Assembly (NCBI RefSeq): GCF_905220365.1
Contig: NC_061152.1
Location: forward strand, 1-64,000
DNA length: 64,000 nucleotides
Source of the DNA: Vanessa cardui
Taxonomy: Eukaryota > Arthropoda > Insecta > Lepidoptera > Nymphalidae
Direction of reading: 5' to 3'
The first letter of the stretch is position 1. Every line of letters starts with the position of its first letter. Below the pieces are notes generated by a model. The model had not been told where the DNA came from and searched no databases. It saw only the letters and a program-made list of their open reading frames with translations. A program made the translations under genes and the position numbers. This document shows, piece after piece, positions 38,016 to 51,101 of the stretch.

Positions 38016-38240
38016 ACCTGTTGACTTCCAGGCAGGATATATTAATTTAAATAATTGTATTAACTAACATGACTGTATTTTTTTAAATGTTGAAAAAGAG
38101 TAACTACCGAGTTTCTTGCCGGTTCTTCTCGGTAGAATCTACTTTCCGAACCGGTGGTAGCTTCACTTAATTGTTAAATGACCATCCAAAAGTGCTTGTA
38201 AAAACCTACTTGAATAAAGTATATTTTGATTTTTGATCTT
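38016..38240 (+). mobile_element. LINE-C tail (copy 1)
   Basis: ACCTGTTGACTTCCAGGCAG through TCCGAACCGGTGGTAGC to GAATAAAGTATATTTTGATT. Counterpart at 44900-45125. Confidence 0.82.
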
Positions 38241-38629
38241 GATTTTGTACACAGGATCCATGCAACTTTATAAGCAATTAATCTGATAAAACATATAAGT
38301 AAATTAACAGAGAGTTCTCGACAATGTTTGTTTTTCTAAGTCTATGTCCGACTATTTGAATCAACCCGATTGAATTAACTCAGATAATCTGCGTTTTACT
38401 GTACATTCGAATTAAAGGCATGAAAGCACAGTGCTGTTCAGTACTCGAACAAATAATCTTAAGTTACTTGTTACATTAAAAACTAATCTAAACTAACCAT
38501 GAATCATTTTTATTATGTCGATATTATTCCTAATAAATTATTCTGTAATTAAATTATATTGTCTTAAATTTGATAAACAATCATTTACTTTAGAAATTAT
38601 TATTGTAGGGGTGATGTATGAATGATATG

Positions 38630-38850
38630 ATTTCGGGTTCAAACCAAGGCAAGCACCACTGTATATATGTGCTTAATATGTGTTTATAATTCATCTCTTG
38701 CTCGGTGAAGGAAAGTATCGTGAAGAATCCTGCATGTGTCTAATTTCATCGCAATTCTGCCACATGTGCATTTCACCTGAGGTGGAATATGTCCCAAACC
38801 CTTTCCTTAGTGGGAGAGGAGCCCAGCAGTGGGAAATTTACAGGCTGTTA
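38630..38850 (+). mobile_element. SINE-A lacking its head (copy 2)
   Basis: Starts at the duplication junction inside the SINE and ends ACAGGCTGTTACTGTAAC. Confidence 0.8.
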
Positions 38851-39602
38851 CTGTAACGTACGTTGCTCTCCTGACCTCGATGACCGCTAAGACAACATAT
38901 TGAATTATCTGTCATTACCAAACAACAGATAAGGACATATACACATATATATCTTACGCTAAGATATATGCGAGTGTATATGTATATATATATAATACAC
39001 GTGGCGCGTGGGTGTCCGTCGCATCCGTAATGTACGTACTATGTGATCGCGCTATATTTACTCTTAAAACATATATTAAGTCAGTTAATCAACATTTCAA
39101 TATAACTTTGTAAGCATCGCTTAGCTATTTATTAGATTATTTTATAATAGGGTCTGTGGGCGGCCACGCAGATGTTCCACCCAGGGGTAAGGGGTCACCA
39201 TCGTCCGCTGACAATGACGCTGAAGAGAATATTAAGCACAGACTTCAAAAATAAGATGTTATGTCTGTCGTGCCTGTCGTTACACGGCCTCACTTACCCC
39301 TCAAAAAACACAATACTAAATAAGCTGCTTGGCGGATGATACCTACATACTGGCACAAAGTCCTACCACCAACACACTGGTTGGTAAATGGTCACCACTG
39401 CCCGTCGTCATAGACACCGTAAGAAGTTTTGGACCAACACCAAGTATATTTATTTTCAAACAACTGATTTAAATTAAATTGCAAATAATCATTGTAACCT
39501 ATACTAATATTATATAATTGAAAGTAACTCTGTGTCTTTGTCGCTCTTTCACGACCAAACCGCTGAACCGAATTTGATGAAATTTGGTATGAAAAAATTC
39601 AC

Positions 39603-39770
39603 TTGGTGGTAGGGCTTTGTGCAAGCCCGTCTGGGTAGGTACCACCAACTTATCAGATATTCTATCGCCAAATAACAGTACTCAGTATTGTTGTGTTCCG
39701 GTTTGAAGGGTAAGTGAGCCAGTGTAACTACAGGCACCTACTTGAAAAAAGTTTATTTTGATTTGATTTG
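39603..39770 (+). mobile_element. chimera of SINE-B 5' half and LINE-C tail (copy 2)
   Basis: Same structure and junction as 32819-32985, with the LINE part reading CTACTTGAAAAAAGTTTATT. Confidence 0.75.
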
Positions 39771-39961
39771 AAATCAGGCGTCCGTTTAACAGCACGCTGT
39801 GTTGTCGGTTTTTTGTTTGGTCAGCGGGTTTTGCAATCGATTCGAGACAGCCTCTCGAATCCATAGCCGGCTTCACGCCGACCGGGGTTTCCCGCTTGTA
39901 GCACGAGGTTAGCGATGTCGCCTTTCCCGTTTTGGTCGTGTCACTTAATTATCTAGGCGTA

Positions 39962-40540
39962 AATCTTTACATCGTATAAATAAAGTCGTTTATCGCTGCT
40001 GTCCCTATGTATGCTTAGATCTTTGCAATTACGCAACGGATTTTGATGCGGATTGTTTTTAATAGCTGAGATGGCCCAGTGGTTAGACTGCGTGCATCTT
40101 AACCGATGATTGCAGGTTCGAACCCAGGCAAGCACCACTATATATATGTGCTTAATTTGTGTTTATAATTCATCTCGTGCTCGGCGGTGAAGGAAAACAT
40201 CGTGAGGAAACCTGCATGTGACTAATTTCATCGAAATTCTGCCACATGTGCATTCCAGCAACCCGCATTGGAACAGCGTGGTGGAATATGTTCCAAACCC
40301 TCTCCGTAATGGAAGAGGAGGCCTTAATTCAGCAGTGGGAAATGTACAGGCTGTTACTTTACTTTGTTTTTAATAGCTAGAATGATTCGAGAGGAATTCG
40401 GTTTTTGTACACAACACACGGACAATATAGTAATGAAACACTGATCATTTTAGAAGTTGCTAATGTGATGTCGTAAATAAACAAATTCTGTAGTGTGCTT
40501 CACTTATTGCACTCCTCTGAAGCCAGGGCAGGTCGCTAGT
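39962..40540 (+). mobile_element. Helitron-like element (copy 2), split by SINE-A
   Basis: Same element as 33313-33590; end GAAGCCAGGGCAGGTCGCTAG. Confidence 0.6.
40066..40364 (+). mobile_element. SINE-A, copy 2 only
   Basis: Full-length, with perfect 12-bp target duplication TGTTTTTAATAG (40054-40065 and 40365-40376). Copy 1 has the single site near 33410. Confidence 0.9.
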
Positions 40541-41639
40541 AAATACTAAAAAGACTACTTGATTTGCACATTCTTATTAATTACATAAAACTAGGTTCCC
40601 GTCCCGGCTTCACACGGATATATACAGCAATCTATTCTATATATCTATCTATTCCAATCGAAGTAGGAATAAAGATGAACAAACGTTAGATTTACGCATT
40701 TCAGCTTTGTACATTGTACATCAGCTATATTACTACTAACACTTTATGATTATTCTATATTTAACGGCACATTGCCATCATTATTTTCGGTACCCATATG
40801 TGGCCGCCGAGCGACCGTGTTGTCAGGCGAAGAGAATTGACACCACGTGTATGAGGTTGTTTTACAATATCCAATTTATCTATTTTTACTCAAATATAAT
40901 ACATTATCAAATATAAAATACGAAATATATAAAATATATTTAAAAAAATAAAATACAGAGGCATAATTATATCGCATAAATTTACTGTCAAATGTTATTT
41001 ATTTGACTTTTTTTCCTGTTATGATTGGAATAGAGTATGGTAAGTTATCTATTAATTGGATGTCCCCATAGGCGGAACGATCGTATGAGCGTCACGGTAG
41101 CGTGCGAAAGCAATCCTGTGACGCTCGGTGATGGCAGAGAGAGCATTCCCGATTAATAAGGCAAGTTAGGCGTCCTTATCCTAACAGTCATAAGTCAGAG
41201 TTATTAAACAAGAAAAAAGGATACCCAAAAGTACCTGATAACATTTTGGTATATTATATAATCGCTGATGTTTATCTGAGTGGTATCTACTACGAGGTTC
41301 GCCAAAAGATCATATTATAGAAAAATAGGCTTTATAACGAATGATCAACATAGTTGGAGAAGCTGTGATCTTCTAATCATCACGATGCGTCGGAAACTCG
41401 CGTCCACGCTGTAATACCTATCGATAAATAACAGCAATACATTTACAATTAGCACTGTCAAATTGTGGAATTCCCTGACGTTTTTTAGAAGTGAGTATGC
41501 TGTTGGCAATAACCAACAGCGTCACTGCTGGGGGAGGCGAGATATGTTACCCAAAACCTAGACTGGCTACATTTAAGAGCTCACGAAAAGCGGATCTTTA
41601 GGCCTCCTGTGAGGCCCGACCTCGGAAAGGAAGAATAAT

Positions 41640-41863
41640 AAACATGAGACAACATCACATACATTACTCTGATCCCAATGTAAGTAGCTAAAGCACTTGT
41701 GTTATGGAAAATCAGAAGTAACGACGGTACCACAAACACCCAGACCCAAGACAACATAGAGAACTAATGATAATCTACATCGACTCCGCCGGGAATCGAC
41801 TCGGGACCTCAAAGTGGCGTACCCATGAATACCGTTGTACACACCACTCGACCACGGGCCCTT
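41640..41863 (-). mobile_element. SINE-D (copy 2), head lost
   Basis: As 34905-35132, but GACCACGG joins directly to GCCCTTGAGCTG, deleting about 45 bases that copy 1 keeps. Confidence 0.8.
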
Positions 41864-42126
41864 GAGCTGAGTCGGTACGTATACTGTGTGCTACCTTGTA
41901 GCTTGTTGTCGGCTGTGAGTCTCGACGGGATCGTGTCGAGGACCGGATATCTACCGCGTGAAACGACGCCCGGAAAACCATCCGTCGAAATTAACGACTA
42001 TTGAAAAAGTTTATACGAGGAAAACAAATAAATTAGCATAAATTAAAGTGAATTAAAACACAGATTTAGGTTATTAAAATAAATATCTTTTTACTATTAT
42101 TATAATAAAGTAAATAACAGCCTACA

Positions 42127-42413
42127 GTAAGGTAACAGTCTATACATTTCCCACTGCTGAGATAAGGCATCCTCTTCCATTAGAGGGTTTATAACATATT
42201 CCACAACGCTGTTCCAATGCGGGTTGTTGGATTGCACGTGTGGCAGAATTTCGATGAAATTAGACACATGCAAGTTTCCTCACTATGTTTTCCTTCACCG
42301 CCGAGCACGAGATGAATTATAAACACAAATTAAGCACATATATATAGTGGTGTTTGCCTGGGTTTGAACCCGCAACCATCGGTTAAGATGCACGCGTTCT
42401 AACCATCTCACCT
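42127..42413 (-). mobile_element. SINE-A (copy 2)
   Basis: Counterpart of 35436-35714. Confidence 0.82.
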
Positions 42414-42879
42414 TTATTATAATAATTCAAACTAATGTCTTTAAAACGAAAATAGCTAAGTCTTTTACCTCTTCTTTGGTGATGCAAGGAATGGTCAATA
42501 ATTATATTGTAATTATACAGCGCCATTGTCTTATGGGCGATGGTACCATTTGCCCATCCACCTCCCTGTATCATAAGAAAACCAGTGAGCTACATTCCAT
42601 AGAACGAAGTAGCTACGTACGATACTATGTACTAAGAACATATGTATCTTGTATTGAATATGTAAAAAATCATAATTACATTCAACTATTTATGTTATTC
42701 AAATTATTGTTAAGGAAAAACCGCATTCATGATAACACATTACGCATCAACTGCCCATCATAACATACAATTTATCAGAACTAATCATTCAGATCACACA
42801 ACACGCATATTTATACACATACAGAATAAAATCGATCAACGAACTAAAAGGAGTGTCAAGTAACTTTACTATACTCATT

Positions 42880-43195
42880 ACTCAATGATATTCTAATAAC
42901 AGATAATATGTTATATCCATACTAAACAACAGAAAGAAGTGTGCCGCGCCGGGGACCGTTAATTTTACATTTCGTTACAAGTAAAAAGGATAGCTTGATA
43001 AAAACAATAAGTAAAAGGGATTACTAGATATTTTAATTACGCAAAACGTATTACTACGTAATTATGATGTATTATAATAGTAGTATACGTAGTAATACTA
43101 CGTAAAACAATTAAAGGCAAACGTAAATTAGGACGTTTTCTAGTCTTCACTTTATGCGCGTTAATAACATATCTGTTTACTACAAAATCATTGAC
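42880..43195. mobile_element. MITE, third copy
   Basis: Duplication counterpart of 36176-36472, with small indels inside the palindrome. Confidence 0.75.
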
Positions 43196-43234
43196 TATAC
43201 CGCATTTTTGAATCGTCAATATTTCAATTTTTTT

Positions 43235-43403
43235 TTGTATAGGTTGGCGGACGAGCAAATGGGCCATCTGCTGGTAAGTGGTCACTATCACCCACAGACA
43301 ATGAGTCTGTAAGCAATATTAACTATTCCTTACATCGTCAATGTGCCACCAACCTTGGGAACAAAGATGTTATGTCCCTGGTGCTTGTAGTTACACTGGC
43401 TCA
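43235..43403 (-). mobile_element. partial SINE-B (copy 2)
   Basis: Counterpart of 36525-36687. Confidence 0.78.
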
Positions 43404-43990
43404 CTCTGATTCCGTTTCGGGAAAGAACGCGGGTACTTTGCATAGTTGATCTTCTAAATAATGAGATGCACGATTATCGTTTAATTAGCCCTTTATTGTA
43501 TCCGAAGCATCAGGTCTAACCGCCATTCGCATCCGCGAATTTCCCATGGCCAGGCTATAACTCCAGTCGACTATATTCAAAAAGTTTTCTTTTAATTAAT
43601 GCATAACAACCCAAATAAACAACAACAATCTTAATACTTCAATCCAGTTATGACATAAGAATAATTTCCTTTTCGCTTAAAACAAGCCCTAAACGGCTAA
43701 TTAAAACATACAAAAATGAAAAGAGATTTTGTAAACTGTAAGTCAACAAAAAATAGTAACAATGGAACAGAATTACACACAATATGAACCCTAGACATAT
43801 GTCACTTTTTGTTGAAAATGTTAGTTTTGGGTTTATTGAATAACTCCCCAAGTAGACCGGTGCAGTACAGTATTCTCCTGTGCCTTCAATATTCCAGTGT
43901 GTATTTGTAATTATTTTCATTTCCAATGGCTTCAATGAAACTTTTGTACTTATGAGGTATTTTTACATTTCAATAGTTCTTAGCTTATTT

Positions 43991-44182
43991 CAATTTGAGA
44001 TGGCCCAGTGGTTAGAACATGTGCATCTTGACCTATGATGTGACAAATTTCATAGAAATTCTGCTACATGTGTATTCCACCAACCCGCATTGGAACAGCG
44101 TGGTAGAATGTGTTCCTACCCTTCTCCTCAAAGGGAGAGGAGGCCTTTAGCCCAGCAGTAGGAATTTACAGAGTGTTGTTGT
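43991..44182 (+). mobile_element. SINE-A, copy 2 only, internal deletion
   Basis: Flanked by TAGCTTATTT (43981-43990 and 44183-44192). It lacks the B-box region. Empty site in copy 1 near 37270. Confidence 0.88.
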
Positions 44183-44899
44183 TAGCTTATTTTGGTTGAT
44201 GACTACCAGAATTAATTTTTAGTATCTAACTGTATTTTTTCATTTCTCTAATAACAAAAATAGACAAATAAAAAACATCCCGCTGAGCTTCTTTCGCCAG
44301 TTCTTCTCAGGTGTTAAATTCTGTACCGTTGATAGATTTTTGACTATCAATACGAAAGTGTAATCACTTCTGTATTAAATAAAGATTATAGCCTTTGAAT
44401 TGACTATAATCCGATACTCATGATTGGTGGTAGTATTTAATTATCAACATTTTCAAAACATTTCACTGTGAATTTTACTTAAAAAAATTGATTTGATTGG
44501 ATCCCTAATAAGCAGCCTCAGAGTGGCTTTATATATATTTTTTTTATTTTTTAATACAATATATTTGAATAAAAGCTCTTACACGCAGCTATTAGTGGAG
44601 GGAACTGGCAGAAATTGTAACTTAAGGAAAAACCAATGTATTCAGGCGACCTTTCCTTCTCACTTTCATGGTCTTTTTTGGTAGTTTTATACAAAATTAT
44701 TTAAATGTAGAGTTTTTAATTACAACTTTATTTATTGTTGTTTCATTATCCTAACTCATACTTTGTGTTCTCTATTCATCAACTTTATTTATTTCTTATT
44801 GGTTATAAATAATCTTATTTAACCCGTGCAACAGATGAGACACTTGTCTAGTTATCATAATAGACTTATATTGCTTATTTAGTAATAACAGATTGTGTT

Positions 44900-45125
44900 A
44901 CCTGTTGACTTCCAGGCAGGATATATTAATTTAAATAATTGTATTAACTAACATGACTGTTTTTTTTTAAATGTTGAAAAAGAGTAACTACCGAGTTTCT
45001 TGCCGGTTCTTCTCGGTAGAATCTACTTTCCGAACCGGTGGTAGCTTCACTTAATTGTTAAATGACCATCCAAAAGTGCTTGTAAAAACCTACTTGAATA
45101 AAGTATATTTTGATTTTTGATCTTG
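44900..45125 (+). mobile_element. LINE-C tail (copy 2)
   Basis: Counterpart of 38016-38240. Confidence 0.82.
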
Positions 45126-45513
45126 ATTTTGTACACAGGATCCATGCAACTTTATAAGCAATTAATCTGATAAAACATATAAGTAAATTAACAGAGAGTT
45201 CTCGACAATGTTTGTCCTTCTAAGTCTATGTCCGACTATTTGAATCAATCCGTTTCAATTAACTCAGATAACCTGCGTTTTACTGTACATTTAATTTACA
45301 AACATGAAAGCACAGTGCTGTTCAGTACTTGAACAAATAATCTTAAGTTACTTGTTACATTAAAAACTAATCTAAACTAACCATGAATCATTTTTATTAT
45401 GTTGATAATATTCTTAATAAATTATTCTGTAATTATATTATATTGTCTTAAATTTGATAAACAATCATCTACTTTAGAAATTATTATTATAGGGGTGATG
45501 TATGAATGATATG

Positions 45514-47490
45514 TTTTTATAATAAATTATTTAAACTCTGTAGTCTGTAGGTATAGTGTTTTTTATCAATGTACTTGTTTTTTTTTTTTGAATATAAAAT
45601 TCGGCACGCGTATAAGATTTATCATCCAGAGACAATGACATTTCTGAACGATGCTGTTATAGTCTAAGGTCGACATTTCTCGGAATAAAATTTATAATAA
45701 ACAGTTACTATTGCAATTAAAGTTACACATACCTTTAATTAAAGTGAAAAATCCAATATAATGTACACAAACACTTATTATAAATCACACTTCACTATAA
45801 TAACATACACGTAAACAAATAAACAAAAATAACACCCAACAACTCTATGAATTAAACACGTCTAACATTATGGCCGCCAAGATTGACACTGGCCGGTGTA
45901 GCCAGGTCCTGTTTTTATATTTGCCGAAAGTCTATACTTTTATTTTTCGTAATTTTTTTTTTATGTTCAATAATTATAAGATCGTGCTCATTTATTTTAT
46001 GGAACAACGATTTTTTCCCAAAGCTTATATTTATGGTAAGATAATATCTAATATACTATTGCATTGACATTGCTAAATCTATTCCTTTTAAGTTGAGGAC
46101 AAGAAAGTTATGTGGATTCGTATATTTACATATGTAATACTACAGAAATGAATATAATGATATATTAATACGTGAAACATTAAAATAAAAAAGGAATATA
46201 AATTAATAATAAAATGAAATTATTTTAACTTATTTTTTGATTTCGCGTGGCCGTGACTTATTTTTGTTTCATTGAATTTCAAATCACTTTAAGACATCAT
46301 ATTGTTGTTGATTATTTCTTGATGACGTGTTGTTTTTAGAAGAAGAAAAGAAAATTGTTTTTTTTTGTGATGTAACATAACTTATTTATCGGTAAAACCA
46401 GACTCCGTTAATTTGAGCTAAAGCCGTCAGTCTGGCAGCACATAAATTGGCAAACATTACGTAGTATTCCAATCCACACGGATGTGAGAAAGAGTAAGCA
46501 TAAATCCGTTTCGCTCAGTCGTAACGGTCTATCACGCAACATTTTAAGATCACTATTGAATATGAAAAAATAAAAATGCTATAACATTTAATTCCCTGAA
46601 ACAAAACTTTAACTTTATTTTTTATTCTAAATACTTTTGTACTTCATTTTAAGTAATTTATTCGTTGTGTTGCGAAACGGTGTCAGTCATTTTTCCAATT
46701 CTATGGTATCTGTATCGCTTAATAAGTTGGCTTATTTTATTTTAGACATTTTTTAGACGTTGTGTTATTTACGTATTATTCTAAAGCATCTTTGGACGCC
46801 ATGAAAGCTGAAGGCTCGAGTTTTAGTAAAACGTTCCGAGTTACGATTGAGTAAAACACGTCTGTTTACTGAAAAGGAACGATTGTTCTAAATTTCGTCG
46901 TATTACGTCAAATCAAACGACATTTTATACAAAACACATAAAAACCCGCCTTCGCTCAGATAAAATAACCGAAACTAAACAAATATGGCTTATTATATTT
47001 TCATATAACTTCGTGTTAAGGATTTTAAGGACAAAATCAATCAGAGAAATGGTCCTACGTATTGGAACCACCAGACTATAATATATTATATGTTAGAATA
47101 CCAAAGCGTTAATCGTCACCGTAAGAAATGTCCCATAGCGGAGCATCGTTTTAGATTATCTATTAAATTACAGATGTGGTCAAGCAAGGCTCGACCCAAG
47201 ATCCTATTCCAACCACGAAGGTAGAAGGATATTCCTGTATTATGAATTGGCGGGCAACCTGCATGGAAATGGATGATTCCTGTTGAAAAGTGACACAGCT
47301 TTAACGGACTTTGGAACAATTTGGAGGCTAGCAGGATTACTGCCGCCCTAAAAACCTAAAGAAAAATCTTTAATTGTTCGTACAAATTTCAGCTTAATAG
47401 GATTTCGTAACCTTAGTCCTATTTTCTGGACTAACTTGACCGGACTGAAAGCTGTGTTTTGCGCTGCTTTACATTTGATTGGTCTCTCGC
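45514..47490. other. ~2 kb AT-rich DNA, no repeat recognised
   Basis: No gene or familiar repeat seen. One GC-richer patch (45870-45910, ATGGCCGCCAAGATTGACAC) has no supported frame. Confidence 0.45.
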
Positions 47491-47491
47491 T

Positions 47492-47700
47492 TATAACAGT
47501 ACGCAGTGTTGTTGTGTTCCGGTTTACAGGGTGAGTGAGCCAGTGTAACTACACGCACAAGGGACATAGCATCTTAGTTCCCAAGGTTGGTGGCGCATTG
47601 ACGATGTAAGGAATAGTTAATATTTCTTACAGCGTCATTGTCTATGGATGATGGTGATCAGTTACATCATCAGGCACATATGCTCGTCCGCCAACCTATA
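47492..47700 (+). mobile_element. SINE-B lacking its head
   Basis: CAGTACGCAGTGTTGTTGTG to CGTCCGCCAACCTATAC. Confidence 0.8.
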
Positions 47701-48127
47701 CGATATAAAAAAGAAACTTCACGCCGTAATTTTCATCAGACACGCATCACAAAAATTCACTCTCTTAAATGCTTTTCTTAGCGCGCCAGTAGAATATCAA
47801 TTTCAAAAGAAGCTTTGGTATTTTAAATAATGTTTTTGATGACCACTCCAGTCGAGATAAGGTGGTTTTAATTGAAGTAGCCTTGAATAGTAGCGCCCCG
47901 CTTTCTTAAAGCGTTTAATTGAATTGTATGAATTTAACAGAAAAATATAATTTTGAAGGAGAATTAGTTTCTGATTTTAGTTTGGGTGGAAATTTTTTTA
48001 TATTACATATTACAGAGAGCCGAGATTACCCAGTAGTAAAAAGTTATCTAAACGAAGGCTTCAAACCCGCTCTGGTTTAAGTGCTTAATCGTCGGTGAAT
48101 GAAAATATCATGAGTCATGAGTGTGTC

Positions 48128-48500
48128 TAATCAAAATAAACTTCATTCAAGTGGGCTTTTACAAGCACTTTTGATTCGTCATTTAACAATTAAGTGAAGT
48201 TACCACCAATTCGGAAAGTAGATTCTGCCGAGAAGAACCGGTAAGAAGATCAGTAGTTAGGTACTCTTTTTCAATATTTAAAAAAAATACAAAGTCATGT
48301 TAGTTAATACAATTATTAAAATTAATATATCCTGCCTGGAAGTCAACAGGTATGAATTCCACGCTTTTTTATCATCTACAAAATCTTGTATCGAGTAATA
48401 TGCCTTTTTTACCAATTAATTTTTATAAACGATTTGAATTTTACGAAACGGCAAAATTAAAAATGTCTGCGGAATTTTAGTATAGAAACGGATTTATTTA
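48128..48500 (-). mobile_element. LINE-C 3' end
   Basis: Adjacent on its left to a decayed SINE-A head (48013-48127). Confidence 0.78.
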
Positions 48501-48887
48501 TAATAGATATTTTATAATAGCAATGAATATCTGCAACGTATTATGTGTCTATTTGGCAAGCCATGGTATTACTGCTTTTGTTCAATTCCCTTACCACACG
48601 TTACAGAGACCCGTATAGTCCCCAAAATTCATGAAAAAAGGGGCTTAAACCCACTAGTGATTTGTAGGCTCAAAGCCACTGAGCCAGCGAGATGGACAGT
48701 TACCAAATCAATTAGAGTTCTGACATTTAAACACCCCGCCCGGTTTAACCGACGCGACGCAAACAAACTTTATGCTTAAGAACTCGCGGTAGGAAATAAC
48801 TTCGTTTAAGGCCGTCTCACCTGACACTTACGCCACGCGTACTTTCCACAGATTAACTAATTACACAGTTAAAGGGCGTAATCAAAT

Positions 48888-49220
48888 CAAATCAAAATAA
48901 ACTTTATTCAAGTAGGCTTTTATATGCACTTTTGAATCGTCATTTTACAATTTAGTGAAGCTACCACCGGTTCGGAAAGTAGATTCTACCGAGAAGAACC
49001 GGCAAGAAATTCAGTAGTTACTCTTTTTCAACATTTAAAAAATACAAAGTCTAGTTAGTTAAATACAATTATTTAAATTAATGAATCCTGCATGGAAGTC
49101 AACAGGTATTAACTCCACGCTTTTTTATCATCTATAAAATCATGTATAGAATATGCTTTTTCTACCAATGTATTTTTTACAAACGATTTGAATTTACTAA
49201 ACGGCAAAGTTAAAAATTTC
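48888..49220 (-). mobile_element. LINE-C 3' end
   Basis: AATCAAATCAAAATAAACTT through ACCACCGGTTCGGAAAGTAG. Confidence 0.8.
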
Positions 49221-49252
49221 TTTCTAATGCTGTCCGCTATATACTAATATAT

Positions 49253-49395
49253 TGGACGACCTCCGTGGTCATGAATCAGCTCGTGATGAAGAACGAGTGT
49301 CTGGGTGTTTGTGCCGACGTTTCTGATCTTCCACAACACAAGTGCTTTAGCTACTCACATTGGGATCAGAGTAATGTATGTGATGTTCTCCAATA
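49253..49395 (+). mobile_element. SINE-D, rearranged
   Basis: GGACGACCTCCGTGGTC head and TTGGGATCAGAGTAATGTAT tail with the middle reduced. Confidence 0.65.
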
Positions 49396-49995
49396 TTTAT
49401 AATCTTGGAGCTAGAGACTCTCTTCGGGATGTTTTTAACAGAGTAGGAATACTTACTGTTGCGTCGCAATATATTTACAACAATATCATGTATATTCACA
49501 GTAGCATTGATCACTTTGATAAAATCAGTGATAATCATTGTATATGCACTAGAAGTAAGGATAAACTTATAACGCCAAGTTTCCGACTGCGCAAAGTCAA
49601 TAGGTCCTTCTTGGGGCAAGGTATCCGTTTCTATAATAAAATTCCGCAGAAATTTTTAACTTTGCCGTTTAGTAAATTCAAATCGTTTGTTAAAAATACA
49701 TTGGTAGAAAAAGCATACTATTCGATACAAGATTTTGTAAATGATAAAAAAGCGTGGAGTTAATACCTGTTGACTTCCAAGCAGGATACATTAATTGAAA
49801 TAATTGTATTTAATTAACATGACGTTGTATTTTTTAAATGTTAAAAAAGAGTAACTACTGAGTTTCTTGCCGGTTCTTCTCGGTAGAATCTACTTTCCGA
49901 ACCGGTGGTAGGTTCACTTAATTGTAAAATGACGATTCAAAAGTGCTTATAAAAGCCTACTTGAATAAAGTTTATTTTGATTTGATTTTTGATTT
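49396..49995 (+). mobile_element. longest LINE-C fragment with end of ORF2
   Basis: About the last 120 codons of a Jockey/CR1-like LINE are open to the stop at 49761-49763 (DNHCICTRSKDKLITPSFRL, RFYNKIPQKF, KAYYSIQDF), followed by the shared 3' tail ending in TTTGATTTGATT. Supplies the family identity for all LINE-C tails. 5'-truncated, so no reverse transcriptase. Confidence 0.82.
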
Positions 49996-50138
49996 GTTTA
50001 TTTATTTACAAAAGGTAAATATGTTGTTATTTATGTACAGAGTAATTTCTGAAACTTACCATGCAATTCTAATTTTTTTCACTACTATAGAACTCCATTA
50101 TTCCTTAATGCTGTGCGGTATAAATTGCACGTGTATCA

Positions 50139-50597
50139 TACTAGTTGCCGTGCGCGGGTTCGCTCGCATTTTAGGAGCTGATAGTTCGGTATTAGTCAAA
50201 AAACGATTTTGAGATTCAAATTTGTATCCCCGGGATCAGAATCAAATCTGTGACTTTAAAAATCGGTAGACTGGCTTTAAAGTTTCAACCATTGCGCTAT
50301 TGACACGTGAATATGTAAAAAAATCTGTAAAATGGTTTTAAGATCTGTATTATAACTGAAAATAATTAACAAAACATATTTGAACAAACCCAAGCTTGTA
50401 TGCACTGCTGACGTTTGCCCACTTCCTGGCAGCCTTAACCATTGTCCAAGGGATATATTGAAAAAATACTTATAAAAATTATTAATATAATTTTGACGGG
50501 ACTTTCACTGGCAGATAACTGATATAATAAGGAGTAACTAAGCCGCAATTTTTTTTGTTCAATTCAAACGCGTAGAAGTTCGCGGGCACAGCTAGTA
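50139..50597. mobile_element. segment bounded by two inverted Helitron-like 3' ends
   Basis: CTAGTTGCCGTGCGCGGGTT on the left and AAGTTCGCGGGCACAGCTAG on the right are both hairpin-plus-CTAG ends facing outwards. Confidence 0.5.
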
Positions 50598-50814
50598 GAC
50601 AATAAATTAAGACTATAAATGTCAAAGTGACTCTGTCTGTCTATCTGTCTGTCACTGTCTGCTGAACCGAATTTGATGAAATTGGTATGAAGCTAACTTG
50701 AACTCCAAGACAGGACACAGGCTACCTTTTTTTGCCTACATGAGAACCAACAACCAACACTCTTAAACGTCTTATACTCTTAACCCGCAGATGACTGCTA
50801 GTATACAACAGCAA

Positions 50815-51101
50815 ACAACAACAACAACAACAGCCTGTAAATTCCCACTGCTGGGCTAAAGGCCTCCTCTCCCTTTGAGGAGAAGGTTTGTAACATATTC
50901 CACCACGCTGTTCCAATGCGGATTGGTGGAATACACATGTGGCAGAATTACTGTGGAATTTGTCACATGCAGGTTTTCTCACGATGTTTTCCTTCCCCGC
51001 TGACCACGAGATGAATTATAAAGACAAATTAACCAAGCCTGGGTTTGAACCCGCAATCATCGGTTAAGATGCACGCGTTCTAACCACTGGGCCATCTCGA
51101 C
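50815..51101 (-). mobile_element. SINE-A copy
   Basis: ACAACAGCCTGTAAATTCCC to CCACTGGGCCATCTCGACTC; tail (AAC)n on the left. Confidence 0.85.

Larger units (their letters stand above)
31522..38629 (+). repeat. tandem segmental duplication, copy 1
   Basis: About 7.1 kb, repeated directly at 38630-45513 with scattered substitutions and several transposon insertions present in one copy only. No host gene is seen inside. Confidence 0.95.
38630..45513 (+). repeat. tandem segmental duplication, copy 2
   Basis: About 6.9 kb, collinear with copy 1. The junction reads GATATG then ATTTCGGG; the outer ends read CCGATG/ATTTCGGG on the left and GATATG/TTTTTA on the right, sharing ATG. Confidence 0.95.

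Noticed and set aside
45514..47490. Hidden gene in the 2-kb repeat-poor stretch
   Set aside because: Frames are short, AT-biased and unsupported by splice sites or motifs.
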